Source: an uncultured Myxococcales bacterium (GTDB lineage Bacteria > Myxococcota_A > UBA9042). Taken from it: a DNA stretch of 15,744 nt. Below the pieces are notes generated by a model. That model saw nothing but the letters and a program-made list of their open reading frames with translations, was not told the origin of the DNA and searched no databases. This document shows, one piece after another, positions 1-6,347 of the stretch. The first letter of the stretch is position 1. Each line of letters opens with the position of its first letter. The stretch lies in NCBI GenBank assembly GCA_937915965.1, contig CALGHC010000224.1, positions 1 to 15,744 on the forward strand. Direction: 5' to 3'. A program made the translations under genes and the position numbers.

Positions 1-170
1 TTGCGGATGCGCTCGGCGGCCGGAAGCCCGGCTTCCATCGCCGCCCGCAATTTGGGGTCCGGCGACTGGTCAAGCCGTTCAAGCGCGGTCGTCTTGCGAA
101 CGACGACGACGCGACGCACCTGCAGTGGTTCGCCGACGCGGTGTGAGGTGCGGGTTCCCGCTGCGACCAT
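1..170 (-). CDS. N-terminal fragment of an unidentified protein (possibly NAD-kinase-like), cut by the window edge
   Basis: An open frame starts at an ATG (168-170) and runs off the left edge, giving about 56 residues. The visible protein begins MVAAGTRTSH, then has a basic/valine-rich strand (VRRVVVVRKTTALERL, about residues 18-33), then an alanine-rich helical stretch ending AAMEAGLPAAERIR. A GGAG lies ten bases before the ATG, and codon use resembles the neighbouring genes. A short beta strand ending in a lysine followed by a helix is reminiscent of the N terminus of some bacterial NAD kinases. This is only a resemblance, because the diagnostic GGDG motif would lie outside the window. The gene sits 79 bp downstream of the sensor kinase on the same strand and could be cotranscribed unless the hairpin at 228-248 stops transcription. 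I am fairly confident that it is coding and have low confidence in its identity. Confidence 0.5.
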   Translation of the reverse strand, partial: MVAAGTRTSHRVGEPLQVRRVVVVRKTTALERLDQSPDPKLRAAMEAGLPAAERIR

Positions 171-227
171 ATCTGTCCGACTCCGTCGCGGGGTGCGCCC
201 GCAAGCCGCGAGGTGGCTCCGGTGTGT

Positions 228-248
228 GGCCCTGCCGGCGGCAGGGCC
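228..248 (-). terminator. Hairpin after the sensor kinase gene, possible terminator
   Basis: A perfect 9-bp inverted repeat (GGCCCTGCC / GGCAGGGCC) with a 3-nt loop begins two bases past the kinase stop codon. There is no T tract on the minus strand, so it could be a Rho-assisted terminator, an RNA-stabilising 3' hairpin or an attenuator before the next gene rather than a classical intrinsic terminator. Confidence 0.4.
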
Positions 249-249
249 C

Positions 250-2082
250 CTAGAGCGACATGCGAGACTCGACTGGCAGGGGGGACTCGGTCGGCATGAC
301 GATGCGGAACGTTGTACCGACGTCAACCTCGGTGTCGAAGGTCAGCGTCCCGCGGTGGGCGACGATGATCTTGCGGGAGATATCGAGTCCAAGACCGATT
401 CCCTTGTCGCCCTTGGTCGTGAAGAAGGGCTCGAAGACCCGTGCGCGGGCTTCCTCGGGGATCCCCTTGCCGTTGTCCTTCACCTCGATGATCACCTCGC
501 CGTCGACCTCGGCCACGTACACGTTGATGACGCCAGAGGTCGCGCCCTTCATCGCGTCGGCCGCGTTGCGGATCAAGTTGATGAAGACCTGACGCATCCG
601 ACCGGCGTCCATGTCGACCACCGGCTGCACGGTCGGCTCGAAGCTCAACTGGGTCTTCTTGACCGCAGCGTCGCAGCGCACGAAACGCAGGACGCCGTTG
701 AGGACGCCGCAGAGGTCGTGCGGCGCGATATCGTAGGTCGTGCGCGCGCCCAGGGCGAACTGCCTGATCTCGTCCACCAGACTCAAAATGCGCCGCTGGG
801 CCTCGAGCATCAGCTCGGCGGCCTCCTGGATCTCTTCATCGTCGGGGTATTGCTGCGCGATCATGTCGGCAAGCATGAAAGGCGCGAGGTGGTTCTTCAC
901 CTCGTGGGCGATCCCGCTGGCGAGGCGGCCGACAACCGCCATCTGTTCGGCACGGACAAGCCGGTCCTGGGTCGCGATCAGCTGGGCCTGGGCTTCCTTC
1001 AGTTCGGCGATGGTCGCCTCGCGCTGCCTCGCCAGCCAGAGGTTGTCCAACGCGACGCCAAGGGTCGACGCGACAACGCAGAGGAGGTCGAGATCGTTCT
1101 CAGTAAAGGCGGTGATCGAGCGGGTGTTCTCAACCTCGATGAGGCCCGTCACACGGCTGCCGACCAAAATCGGCACCGCGAGCAGCGAGCGAATCTCGTT
1201 GATCACGACCGACTGGGCGGAAGCAAAGCGGGCGTCACTGGAAGCGTCCGAGGTGATGACTCCGTTGCGGCCCTTGAGGACCTGCTCAGCGACGGTCGCG
1301 CTGATCGTCACGCCGCGCTCGCGCGCTTCGTCCGAGGCGCCCTGACGCACGCGCACCACTTGCGGGATGAGCTCCCCCTGTTCGTCGAGCAGAGCGACGT
1401 AGCCGCGGTCTGCGTTGACCACACGCAAGACGAGGTCCATGACCCCTTCGAGCATCTCCTGGGGATCCTGTTCGCTCTGCAGCGCTTTGCTGATCTCGTG
1501 CAAGGTTGCGAAATTCCGGGTCTGTTGAACGAGGAACTCGACCTTGCTGCCGTCGACCGCTGCATAGCGATCGGTCTCACCAATGCCCATCTCGGAGAAG
1601 AGCTCGTCGGGCTGAAACGCCCGCAAGCTGCGCGTCATCTGTGGCTCGACCCGCTTGACGAGCTGAGCCTGCAGCAGCTGGGTATCGCCGACCACGCGGA
1701 CCGGCGAGCTCGACTCCTCCTCCGGGGCGGTGACCTCGAACTTCGATGTGCCGACGCGCACGACGTCGCTGGGATACAGCTGCGCACGCGAAACTCGCTT
1801 GCCGTTTACATACGTGCCGTTGTGACTGTCGAGATCTTCGACAAGCAGGCGGTCGTCCTCCGCGAAGAGGCGCGCATGACGGCGGCTGAGGCGGCGGTCG
1901 GGGATGAAGACGTCGCAGGTCGTCGACCGACCGATCACAAGCTCGCTGGTGATCGGCAGGAGACGGTCCTTCAGCTCGCCGTTGAGGCAGCGCACGGTGT
2001 GAGGTGACGCGGCCTTGGGCGCCTCGGCGTGGGGCGCCGCGATCAGGTCTGGCTTGCTGGGTGTCTCAAGTGTTCCGGTCAT
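250..2082 (-). CDS. Cytoplasmic sensor histidine kinase with FHA and GAF domains
   Basis: The protein has 610 residues in the order FHA, GAF, HisKA, HATPase. FHA (about 48-118) keeps the phosphothreonine-binding signature: GR at 51-52, S66 and H69 in RLSRRHA, N88-G89 in SHNGT. GAF spans about 205-350. A coiled-coil-like linker (about 350-385) leads to the dimerisation helix with phospho-acceptor H393 in HEVKN. The ATPase domain has the N box (NLIRNAADA, 502-510), DNGKG (536-540), FEPFFTTK (550-557) and GIGLGL (561-566). No signal peptide or membrane helix is visible, so it should sense a cytoplasmic input. Reading into the FHA fold, it may be recruited to Ser/Thr-phosphorylated partners, which is inference from the family. 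No response regulator is encoded nearby, so it is an orphan kinase here. I chose the ATG at 2080-2082 over an upstream TTG at 2128-2130 because a GGGGATGAG stretch precedes it and the extra residues add no domain. Confidence 0.93.
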   Translation of the reverse strand: MTGTLETPSKPDLIAAPHAEAPKAASPHTVRCLNGELKDRLLPITSELVIGRSTTCDVFIPDRRLSRRHARLFAEDDRLLVEDLDSHNGTYVNGKRVSRAQLYPSDVVRVGTSKFEVTAPEEESSSPVRVVGDTQLLQAQLVKRVEPQMTRSLRAFQPDELFSEMGIGETDRYAAVDGSKVEFLVQQTRNFATLHEISKALQSEQDPQEMLEGVMDLVLRVVNADRGYVALLDEQGELIPQVVRVRQGASDEARERGVTISATVAEQVLKGRNGVITSDASSDARFASAQSVVINEIRSLLAVPILVGSRVTGLIEVENTRSITAFTENDLDLLCVVASTLGVALDNLWLARQREATIAELKEAQAQLIATQDRLVRAEQMAVVGRLASGIAHEVKNHLAPFMLADMIAQQYPDDEEIQEAAELMLEAQRRILSLVDEIRQFALGARTTYDIAPHDLCGVLNGVLRFVRCDAAVKKTQLSFEPTVQPVVDMDAGRMRQVFINLIRNAADAMKGATSGVINVYVAEVDGEVIIEVKDNGKGIPEEARARVFEPFFTTKGDKGIGLGLDISRKIIVAHRGTLTFDTEVDVGTTFRIVMPTESPLPVESRMSL

Positions 2083-2122
2083 CGCGCACTCATCCCCGGG
2101 GCCTTTCACCGTCACGCTGCGT

Positions 2123-2144
2123 GCTGCCAATCTGAACTGGCAGC
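2123..2144. promoter_or_regulatory. Inverted repeat upstream of the sensor kinase
   Basis: GCTGCCA and TGGCAGC form a perfect 7-bp inverted repeat around an 8-nt spacer, starting about 40 bp upstream of the kinase ATG. It could be an operator half-site pair or a leader hairpin. No regulator is identified. Confidence 0.3.
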
Positions 2145-2253
2145 CCGGCAGGGGCCGATGACAACGGCATCAGGATAGGCAAGGCCTCTTCATCTGTACA
2201 GCAACTCATGACCATGCCACGACGAGATTGGGCTAACACCGACAGGGGCGATT

Positions 2254-2319
2254 TGGCAATGCGGCGCGCCGCGGCGGCGGCCAGGTTGGCAACGCGACGC
2301 GACGCGGCGGCGGCCAGGT
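2254..2319. repeat. 33-bp imperfect tandem duplication
   Basis: Two adjacent 33-bp units (2254-2286 and 2287-2319) match at 30 of 33 positions. They share TGGCAA near the start and an identical 16-base end, GCGGCGGCGGCCAGGT. The three differences fall at unit positions 7, 11 and 16. The repeat lies in noncoding DNA between divergent genes. Confidence 0.85.
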
Positions 2320-2448
2320 CAACATCCCCCGCGACGACGTTCGCGCCGCGGCGTGAGGCCGATTTTCTTTGCGGCCCGGGTAGATCGAATAGCATCCAGG
2401 CGTGCCGACCGCGTCGAGATCCGCTGACACGCGGCTCGCGAGCGCAAC

Positions 2449-3300
2449 ATGGAACCCATGACCACTGCCGCCACCGTGATCGCCGACCTGCCGGGTGCCC
2501 AGCTGGGTTCGGACGACGTGCCGATCCTGGAGATGGTCGGGGTGCACAAGTCCTTCGGCGACCAACACGTGCTACGCGGCATCGACCTGGAGATCGAGCG
2601 GGGACTGACGACGGTCATCATTGGCGGTTCAGGCTCGGGCAAGAGCGTCCTGGTGAAGCACCTGATCGGCCTGCTGCAGCCCGACCGGGGCCAGGTCCTC
2701 TTTCATGGGCGCGACATCGGTGCGATCGGATCCAAAGAGTTCCTATCGGTCCGAACCCGCTTTGGCATGCTGTTTCAGTCGGGCGCGCTCTTCGACTCGA
2801 TGAGCGTCTACGACAACGTCGCCTTCCCGCTGCGCGAGCACAGGGCCAACCTGAGCCGCGAGGACGAACAGCAAGAGGTCCTCGGCAGCCTCGCCGCGCT
2901 GAACCTCGAGGGCGTCGAAGGGAAGTTCCCCTCGGAGCTGTCGGGCGGAATGCGCAAGCGCGTCGCCTTGGCGCGAGCGACCATCCTCAAGCCCGAGATC
3001 ATCATCTACGACGAGCCGACCACGGGCCTCGACCCGGTGATGATCAAACAGGTCGATGACATGATCGCCGAGACGTCGCAGCGCCTCAGCATCACTTCGG
3101 TGGTCATCTCGCACGACATGGCGAGCACGTTCCGCATCGCTCACCGAGTCGCGATGCTGCACAAGGGCCAAATCGTCGCCATGGGCACGCCGGAAGAGAT
3201 GAGGACCTGCCGCGAGCCAACCGTTCGTAATTTCATATTTGTGAGCGGAACCGGACCGCTGACCTCGCCGCCCACGACGACCTCGGAGGCCGCGCCATGA
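2449..3300 (+). CDS. MlaF-type ABC transporter ATP-binding protein (lipid transport)
   Basis: This 283-residue ABC ATPase is close to the usual MlaF length. Walker A is GGSGSGKS at 59-66, the Q loop is MLFQSGALFDSMSV (Q110), the signature is LSGGMRKR at 164-171, Walker B is IIIYDEP at 184-190, and the switch histidine is H222 in SHD. The sequence FQSGALFDSMSVYDNVAFPL is characteristic of the Mla/TTG2 family, which powers phospholipid movement between inner and outer membranes. Its stop overlaps the start of the downstream MCE gene (ATGA), which indicates translational coupling and a shared complex. Unusually, no MlaE permease gene sits beside it: the upstream neighbour is a divergent kinase. 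The N-terminal 25 residues precede the ABC domain. The start may be the ATG at 2449 or the one at 2458, since neither has a strong ribosome binding site. Confidence 0.93.
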   Translation: MEPMTTAATVIADLPGAQLGSDDVPILEMVGVHKSFGDQHVLRGIDLEIERGLTTVIIGGSGSGKSVLVKHLIGLLQPDRGQVLFHGRDIGAIGSKEFLSVRTRFGMLFQSGALFDSMSVYDNVAFPLREHRANLSREDEQQEVLGSLAALNLEGVEGKFPSELSGGMRKRVALARATILKPEIIIYDEPTTGLDPVMIKQVDDMIAETSQRLSITSVVISHDMASTFRIAHRVAMLHKGQIVAMGTPEEMRTCREPTVRNFIFVSGTGPLTSPPTTTSEAAP

Positions 3301-4946
3301 GAGAACTGCGCGCCACGGTCCTGGTCGGACTCCTCGTCATCGTAAGCATCGCGCTGGTGGTCTTTGGGGTCCTGAACACCCGCAAGGGTATCGGTGACGA
3401 CGCGGACACCTACACCGCTCGAGCGATGTTCGACGACGCGACTGGCATCGCGCGGGGCACCAAGGTGACGATCGCCGGCTATCCGGTCGGGCAGGTCGAG
3501 GACGTCTCGCTGCGGGGTCAGTTGGTCCAGGTCAAGGTCCGCCTGCGCCGAACGGTCAAACTCTACGCCGGTCTACCCGGTGAGCGACAAGGCGAGCTGA
3601 AGAACGCCGCGTCGATCACGCGCCTGCAGGCCTCGCTACTTGGTGACTACTACCTTGAGCTGGCCCCCGGCGCCGCCGGAACGGTCCTCGCCGAGGGTGG
3701 CGAGATCCCCATCGTCATCTCGGCGACAGCGATCCAATCGACGATGCAGCGGCTCGAGACCGCTGGCGATATCATCCCGAAGATCGACCAGATCGCCGGC
3801 GACATCGGCAAGATCACTCGCAACGCGTCGCTGGTCTTCGGTAGTGACGAAGGCGCTGTGCGCTTCACCGAGATCGCCAACAACCTGGTCGTCGCGAGCC
3901 GTGACGTCGCGGCGCTGGGCAATGACCTCAAGCAGCGTATCGAAAAGGGACCCCTGTCACCGGGAGCAGAGCTGGACGACGCGATCCGCGATATCGCCCG
4001 GTTCAGCCAAGACGCGGTGCGCTTTACCGGAGTCGCCACCGGCTTCATGAACGCGATGGGGGCGAGCGCCCAGCGCAGCCTCGCGCACATCGAGGACGTC
4101 ACAAAGACCATACGCGACGTCGTCGGCCGCAGCACCAAGGATGTCGACTCGACGGTAGGGACCATCCACTCGACGCTGCGCAAGCTCGAGGACAGCCTGC
4201 AGCGCATCGACCGCGTGATCGCCAATATCGAGACCGTCAGCCAACGCACCGCCGCTGGCGAGGGCACCATCGGTCGCCTCCTCAAGGACGACAAGCTGGT
4301 TCGAGACGCCGAGGACACCATCGCCGCCGCAAAGGGTCTGGTCGACCGCTACACGCGCATGGAGACCGGCATCGACGTGCGGGCGGGCTGGTACGGTGGC
4401 CTGCGCGACGTCCCCTCCGACAGCCGGTGGGCGTCGCAGTTCACGCTGCGACTGGCTCCAACCAAGGAGAAGGCCTACCTGATCACGCTGTCGGGCGACG
4501 TCGACAACCGCGTGACTGAGGTCCAGCGCAACACCACAAGCGGCGGCAAGGCCGAGGACGGCTCTACGGTCGTCGAACAGGTGGAGACCCGCAACTCGGT
4601 GACGGAGTTCAAGATCGGTCTGCAGTACCAGCGCCGCTGGGGTCCGCTCAGCCTGCGGGGCGGCTTGATCGAGTCGACGGCGGGCGGCGGTGTCGACCTG
4701 TACGCCGCGAGCGACCGGGTCCAGCTGTCGACCGATTTGTTCCGCTTCACCGAGCCTGGCATCGACCTGCCACGCTTGCGCAGCACGCTGATGCTGCACT
4801 TCATGCCGGCGGTCTACGGCTATATCGGCGGCGACGACCTGCTGGTGTCCGCTCGGCGCGACGTCTTCTTCGGCCTCGGCATCGCCTTCACCGACAACGA
4901 TCTGCTGCTGCTGTTCTCAAGCGCGCCGGCGGTGTCACTGCAGTAG
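3297..4946 (+). CDS. MCE-domain (MlaD-family) lipid transport protein with long C-terminal beta-rich extension
   Basis: The protein has 549 residues. An uncleaved N-terminal membrane helix (about 8-26, TVLVGLLVIVSIALVVFGV) anchors it in the inner membrane. One MCE domain follows (about 38-125), including FDDATGIARGTKVTIAGYPVGQV and LLGDYYLELAPG in family-typical positions. Residues 145-355 are mostly helical with heptad-like spacing and include the common GEGTIGRLLKDDKLVRD motif (321-337). Residues 356-549 alternate hydrophobic and polar residues in strand-like runs and end in FFGLGIAFTDNDLLLLF. E. coli MlaD is a third of this length. It probably binds lipid in the periplasm as partner of the upstream ATPase, and the tail may reach toward the outer membrane, which is inference. 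GGAGG lies seven bases before the ATG, and the start overlaps the upstream stop by four bases. Confidence 0.9.
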   Translation: MRELRATVLVGLLVIVSIALVVFGVLNTRKGIGDDADTYTARAMFDDATGIARGTKVTIAGYPVGQVEDVSLRGQLVQVKVRLRRTVKLYAGLPGERQGELKNAASITRLQASLLGDYYLELAPGAAGTVLAEGGEIPIVISATAIQSTMQRLETAGDIIPKIDQIAGDIGKITRNASLVFGSDEGAVRFTEIANNLVVASRDVAALGNDLKQRIEKGPLSPGAELDDAIRDIARFSQDAVRFTGVATGFMNAMGASAQRSLAHIEDVTKTIRDVVGRSTKDVDSTVGTIHSTLRKLEDSLQRIDRVIANIETVSQRTAAGEGTIGRLLKDDKLVRDAEDTIAAAKGLVDRYTRMETGIDVRAGWYGGLRDVPSDSRWASQFTLRLAPTKEKAYLITLSGDVDNRVTEVQRNTTSGGKAEDGSTVVEQVETRNSVTEFKIGLQYQRRWGPLSLRGGLIESTAGGGVDLYAASDRVQLSTDLFRFTEPGIDLPRLRSTLMLHFMPAVYGYIGGDDLLVSARRDVFFGLGIAFTDNDLLLLFSSAPAVSLQ

Positions 4947-5000
4947 CCACGTCGTGCCGGCGCAGAGACGCACAGCCGCGGAGTCGTGGAGTCGCAGAGG

Positions 5001-5030
5001 CGCCGAGCCGCGCCGCGCCGAGCCGCGCCG
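5001..5030. repeat. 15-bp perfect tandem duplication in a low-complexity convergent intergenic region
   Basis: CGCCGAGCCGCGCCG occurs twice back to back (5001-5015 and 5016-5030). It is itself built of the 5-mers CGCCG and AGCCG, and further degenerate copies run to about 5050. It lies in the 109-bp gap between the convergent ends of the MCE gene and the M20 peptidase gene. No clear intrinsic terminator was seen there. Confidence 0.8.
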
Positions 5031-5055
5031 AGGAGCCGACCGCCGCAGAACCCGG

Positions 5056-6255
5056 CTAGGCCTCAGCGACCGGCGGCGGCGTCCAGCCAAGCAGGCTGCA
5101 CGCGACCAATTTGGCCCGCTCGGCGACGGACCAAAGCTGGATGCGCTCGCGATCGGTATGAACCTCTTCGCCAATCGGACCGAGGCCGTCGATGGTCGGG
5201 ATGCCCATGGCGGCGGTGAAGTTGGCGTCGCTGCCGCCGCCGGTGTCTTCGGCCGTCACCTCAATACCAAGCGCGGTCCCGGTCTCGACGAACAGACGGG
5301 CGAGGTACTCGCTGCCGGCGAAGGGCCGCCACGGCGGCCGACCGATGCCGCCGACGACCTCGGCGCTGGTGCCCGGGACATGCTCGCGTGCACAGATGGC
5401 CTTTACCGCGACATCGACGCGCTCGGCCTCGGCCGAATCGCGGATGCGCACGTCGACCTCGCAGCGGGCCTCCTCGGGGACAATGTTGCGTTTGCTGCCG
5501 CCGGTGATGGTGCCAACGTTGATCGTGGTGCCACGGTCGTAGTCGGTCAGGTCGGCGAGCTCGGCGACGATGGCGGCCAGCGCAACGATGGCGTTGGCAC
5601 CGTCTGCGTGGTGCATGCCGCTGTGGGCAGCGCGGCCGTGTACCTGGACGAAGTAGCGCCCCACCCCGGCGCGAGACCGAACCAGCGCCCCCGAAGCGCG
5701 GCCCACCTCGAAGTCGAGCGCTAGTTCGCGGTCGATCGCGCAGCGCTCGATCAGCTCGCGAGATGTCGGCGACTGAATCTCCTCGTCGGCGTTGTGCACG
5801 GCGAGCCAGTCGAAATCGTCGAGGCGACGCACGTGGGCAAGCGCCTCGAGCGCCGCTTGGAGGACAACGAGCCCACCCTTCATGTCGCCCACGCCGGGCC
5901 CCGTCGCCCATTCGCCGGCGCGCTGAAACGAAAGAAAGCCCGACGTGCTGTCAAAGACGGTGTCGAGATGGCCGAGCAACATGACCTTCGGGGCGTTCGC
6001 CGCCGCGGACCCGGTGGGCGCTCGGCGAGCCACCAGGTGAACCATCTCGCCGGGTCGCTCGAGGCGCTCGGTCGTGAATCCCAGGAGCCGGTAGAAGCGA
6101 TCCATCTGGGCGAGGCAGTCGAGACGACCGTCCGGGTTGTCGAGACCGCTGTTGGTGTCGACGAGTTTGCGCAGACGCTCGACAAAGGCGTCCTCGCGCC
6201 GATCGATGTACGAGACGATCTGATCGATGGTTGCCTGATCGGGGGCGGTGGTCAC
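5056..6255 (-). CDS. M20 family metallopeptidase, carboxypeptidase G2-like
   Basis: This 399-residue zinc hydrolase belongs to the ArgE/DapE/CPG2 superfamily. The two-metal site is complete: H96 and D98 in GHLDTV, D124 in GPGVGDMKGG, the catalytic pair E158-E159 in NADEE, E183 in DFEVGR, and H366 in EEVHTDRE. The lid/dimerisation domain (about 193-305) carries H211 in GRAAHSG and the GGSKRNIVP turn. The GGGSDANFTAAMGIPTIDGLG segment (339-359) closely resembles carboxypeptidase G2, which releases glutamate from folates and other N-acyl glutamates. The true substrate is not decided by sequence, and aminoacylase or dipeptidase activity is possible. No signal peptide is visible, so it is probably cytoplasmic. 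The GTG at 6253-6255 is chosen because GGAG lies eight bases upstream. A longer reading from a TTG at 6310-6312 adds 19 unconserved-looking residues. It lies 92 bp downstream of metH on the same strand. Confidence 0.88.
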   Translation of the reverse strand: MTTAPDQATIDQIVSYIDRREDAFVERLRKLVDTNSGLDNPDGRLDCLAQMDRFYRLLGFTTERLERPGEMVHLVARRAPTGSAAANAPKVMLLGHLDTVFDSTSGFLSFQRAGEWATGPGVGDMKGGLVVLQAALEALAHVRRLDDFDWLAVHNADEEIQSPTSRELIERCAIDRELALDFEVGRASGALVRSRAGVGRYFVQVHGRAAHSGMHHADGANAIVALAAIVAELADLTDYDRGTTINVGTITGGSKRNIVPEEARCEVDVRIRDSAEAERVDVAVKAICAREHVPGTSAEVVGGIGRPPWRPFAGSEYLARLFVETGTALGIEVTAEDTGGGSDANFTAAMGIPTIDGLGPIGEEVHTDRERIQLWSVAERAKLVACSLLGWTPPPVAEA

Positions 6256-6263
6256 GGTGGAGA

Positions 6264-6267
6264 CTCC
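6264..6267 (-). promoter_or_regulatory. Ribosome binding site fixing the GTG start of the M20 peptidase
   Basis: GGAG, read on the minus strand, sits eight bases before the GTG at 6253-6255. The alternative TTG at 6310-6312 was not preferred. Confidence 0.65.
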
Positions 6268-6314
6268 GGGAGGGATGCGGCAAGACGTGCGCGGGGCGGG
6301 CGCGTGTGACAAAG

Positions 6315-6329
6315 CGCGCGACCAGCGCG
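6315..6329 (-). terminator. Weak hairpin downstream of metH
   Basis: CGCGC and GCGCG form a 5-bp stem around a 5-nt loop, followed on the minus strand by CTTTG. It begins 18 bases past the metH stop. The short stem and only three T residues make termination doubtful, so metH and the peptidase may be cotranscribed. Confidence 0.25.
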
Positions 6330-6347
6330 TGCCTCGTCACGCAGGCG

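Larger units (their letters stand above)
2083..2448. other. Divergent intergenic region between the sensor kinase and the mlaF-type gene
   Basis: These 366 bp separate two divergent genes and should hold promoters for both. The region contains an inverted repeat near the kinase start (2123-2144) and a 33-bp tandem duplication (2254-2319). It also contains a less GC-rich patch at 2361-2396, where TTGCGG and TAGCAT 15 bases apart are a weak plus-strand promoter guess. No convincing small gene or tRNA is seen. Confidence 0.6.

Noticed and set aside
1..2007. 668-residue plus-strand open frame opposite the sensor kinase
   Set aside because: It is a shadow of the kinase reading frame. The composition is Asp/His/Arg/Leu-rich without motifs, and the minus frame holds four intact domains.
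2090..2395. 101-residue minus-strand ORF just upstream of the kinase, containing an 11-residue repeat
   Set aside because: The peptide repeat only reflects the 33-bp DNA duplication. No domain or convincing ribosome binding site was seen, and it occupies the expected promoter region.
2208..3059. 283-residue plus-strand ORF overlapping the mlaF-type gene in another frame
   Set aside because: It runs through the ABC ATPase in a different frame and its translation is arginine/proline-rich. The ATPase frame has all nucleotide-binding motifs.
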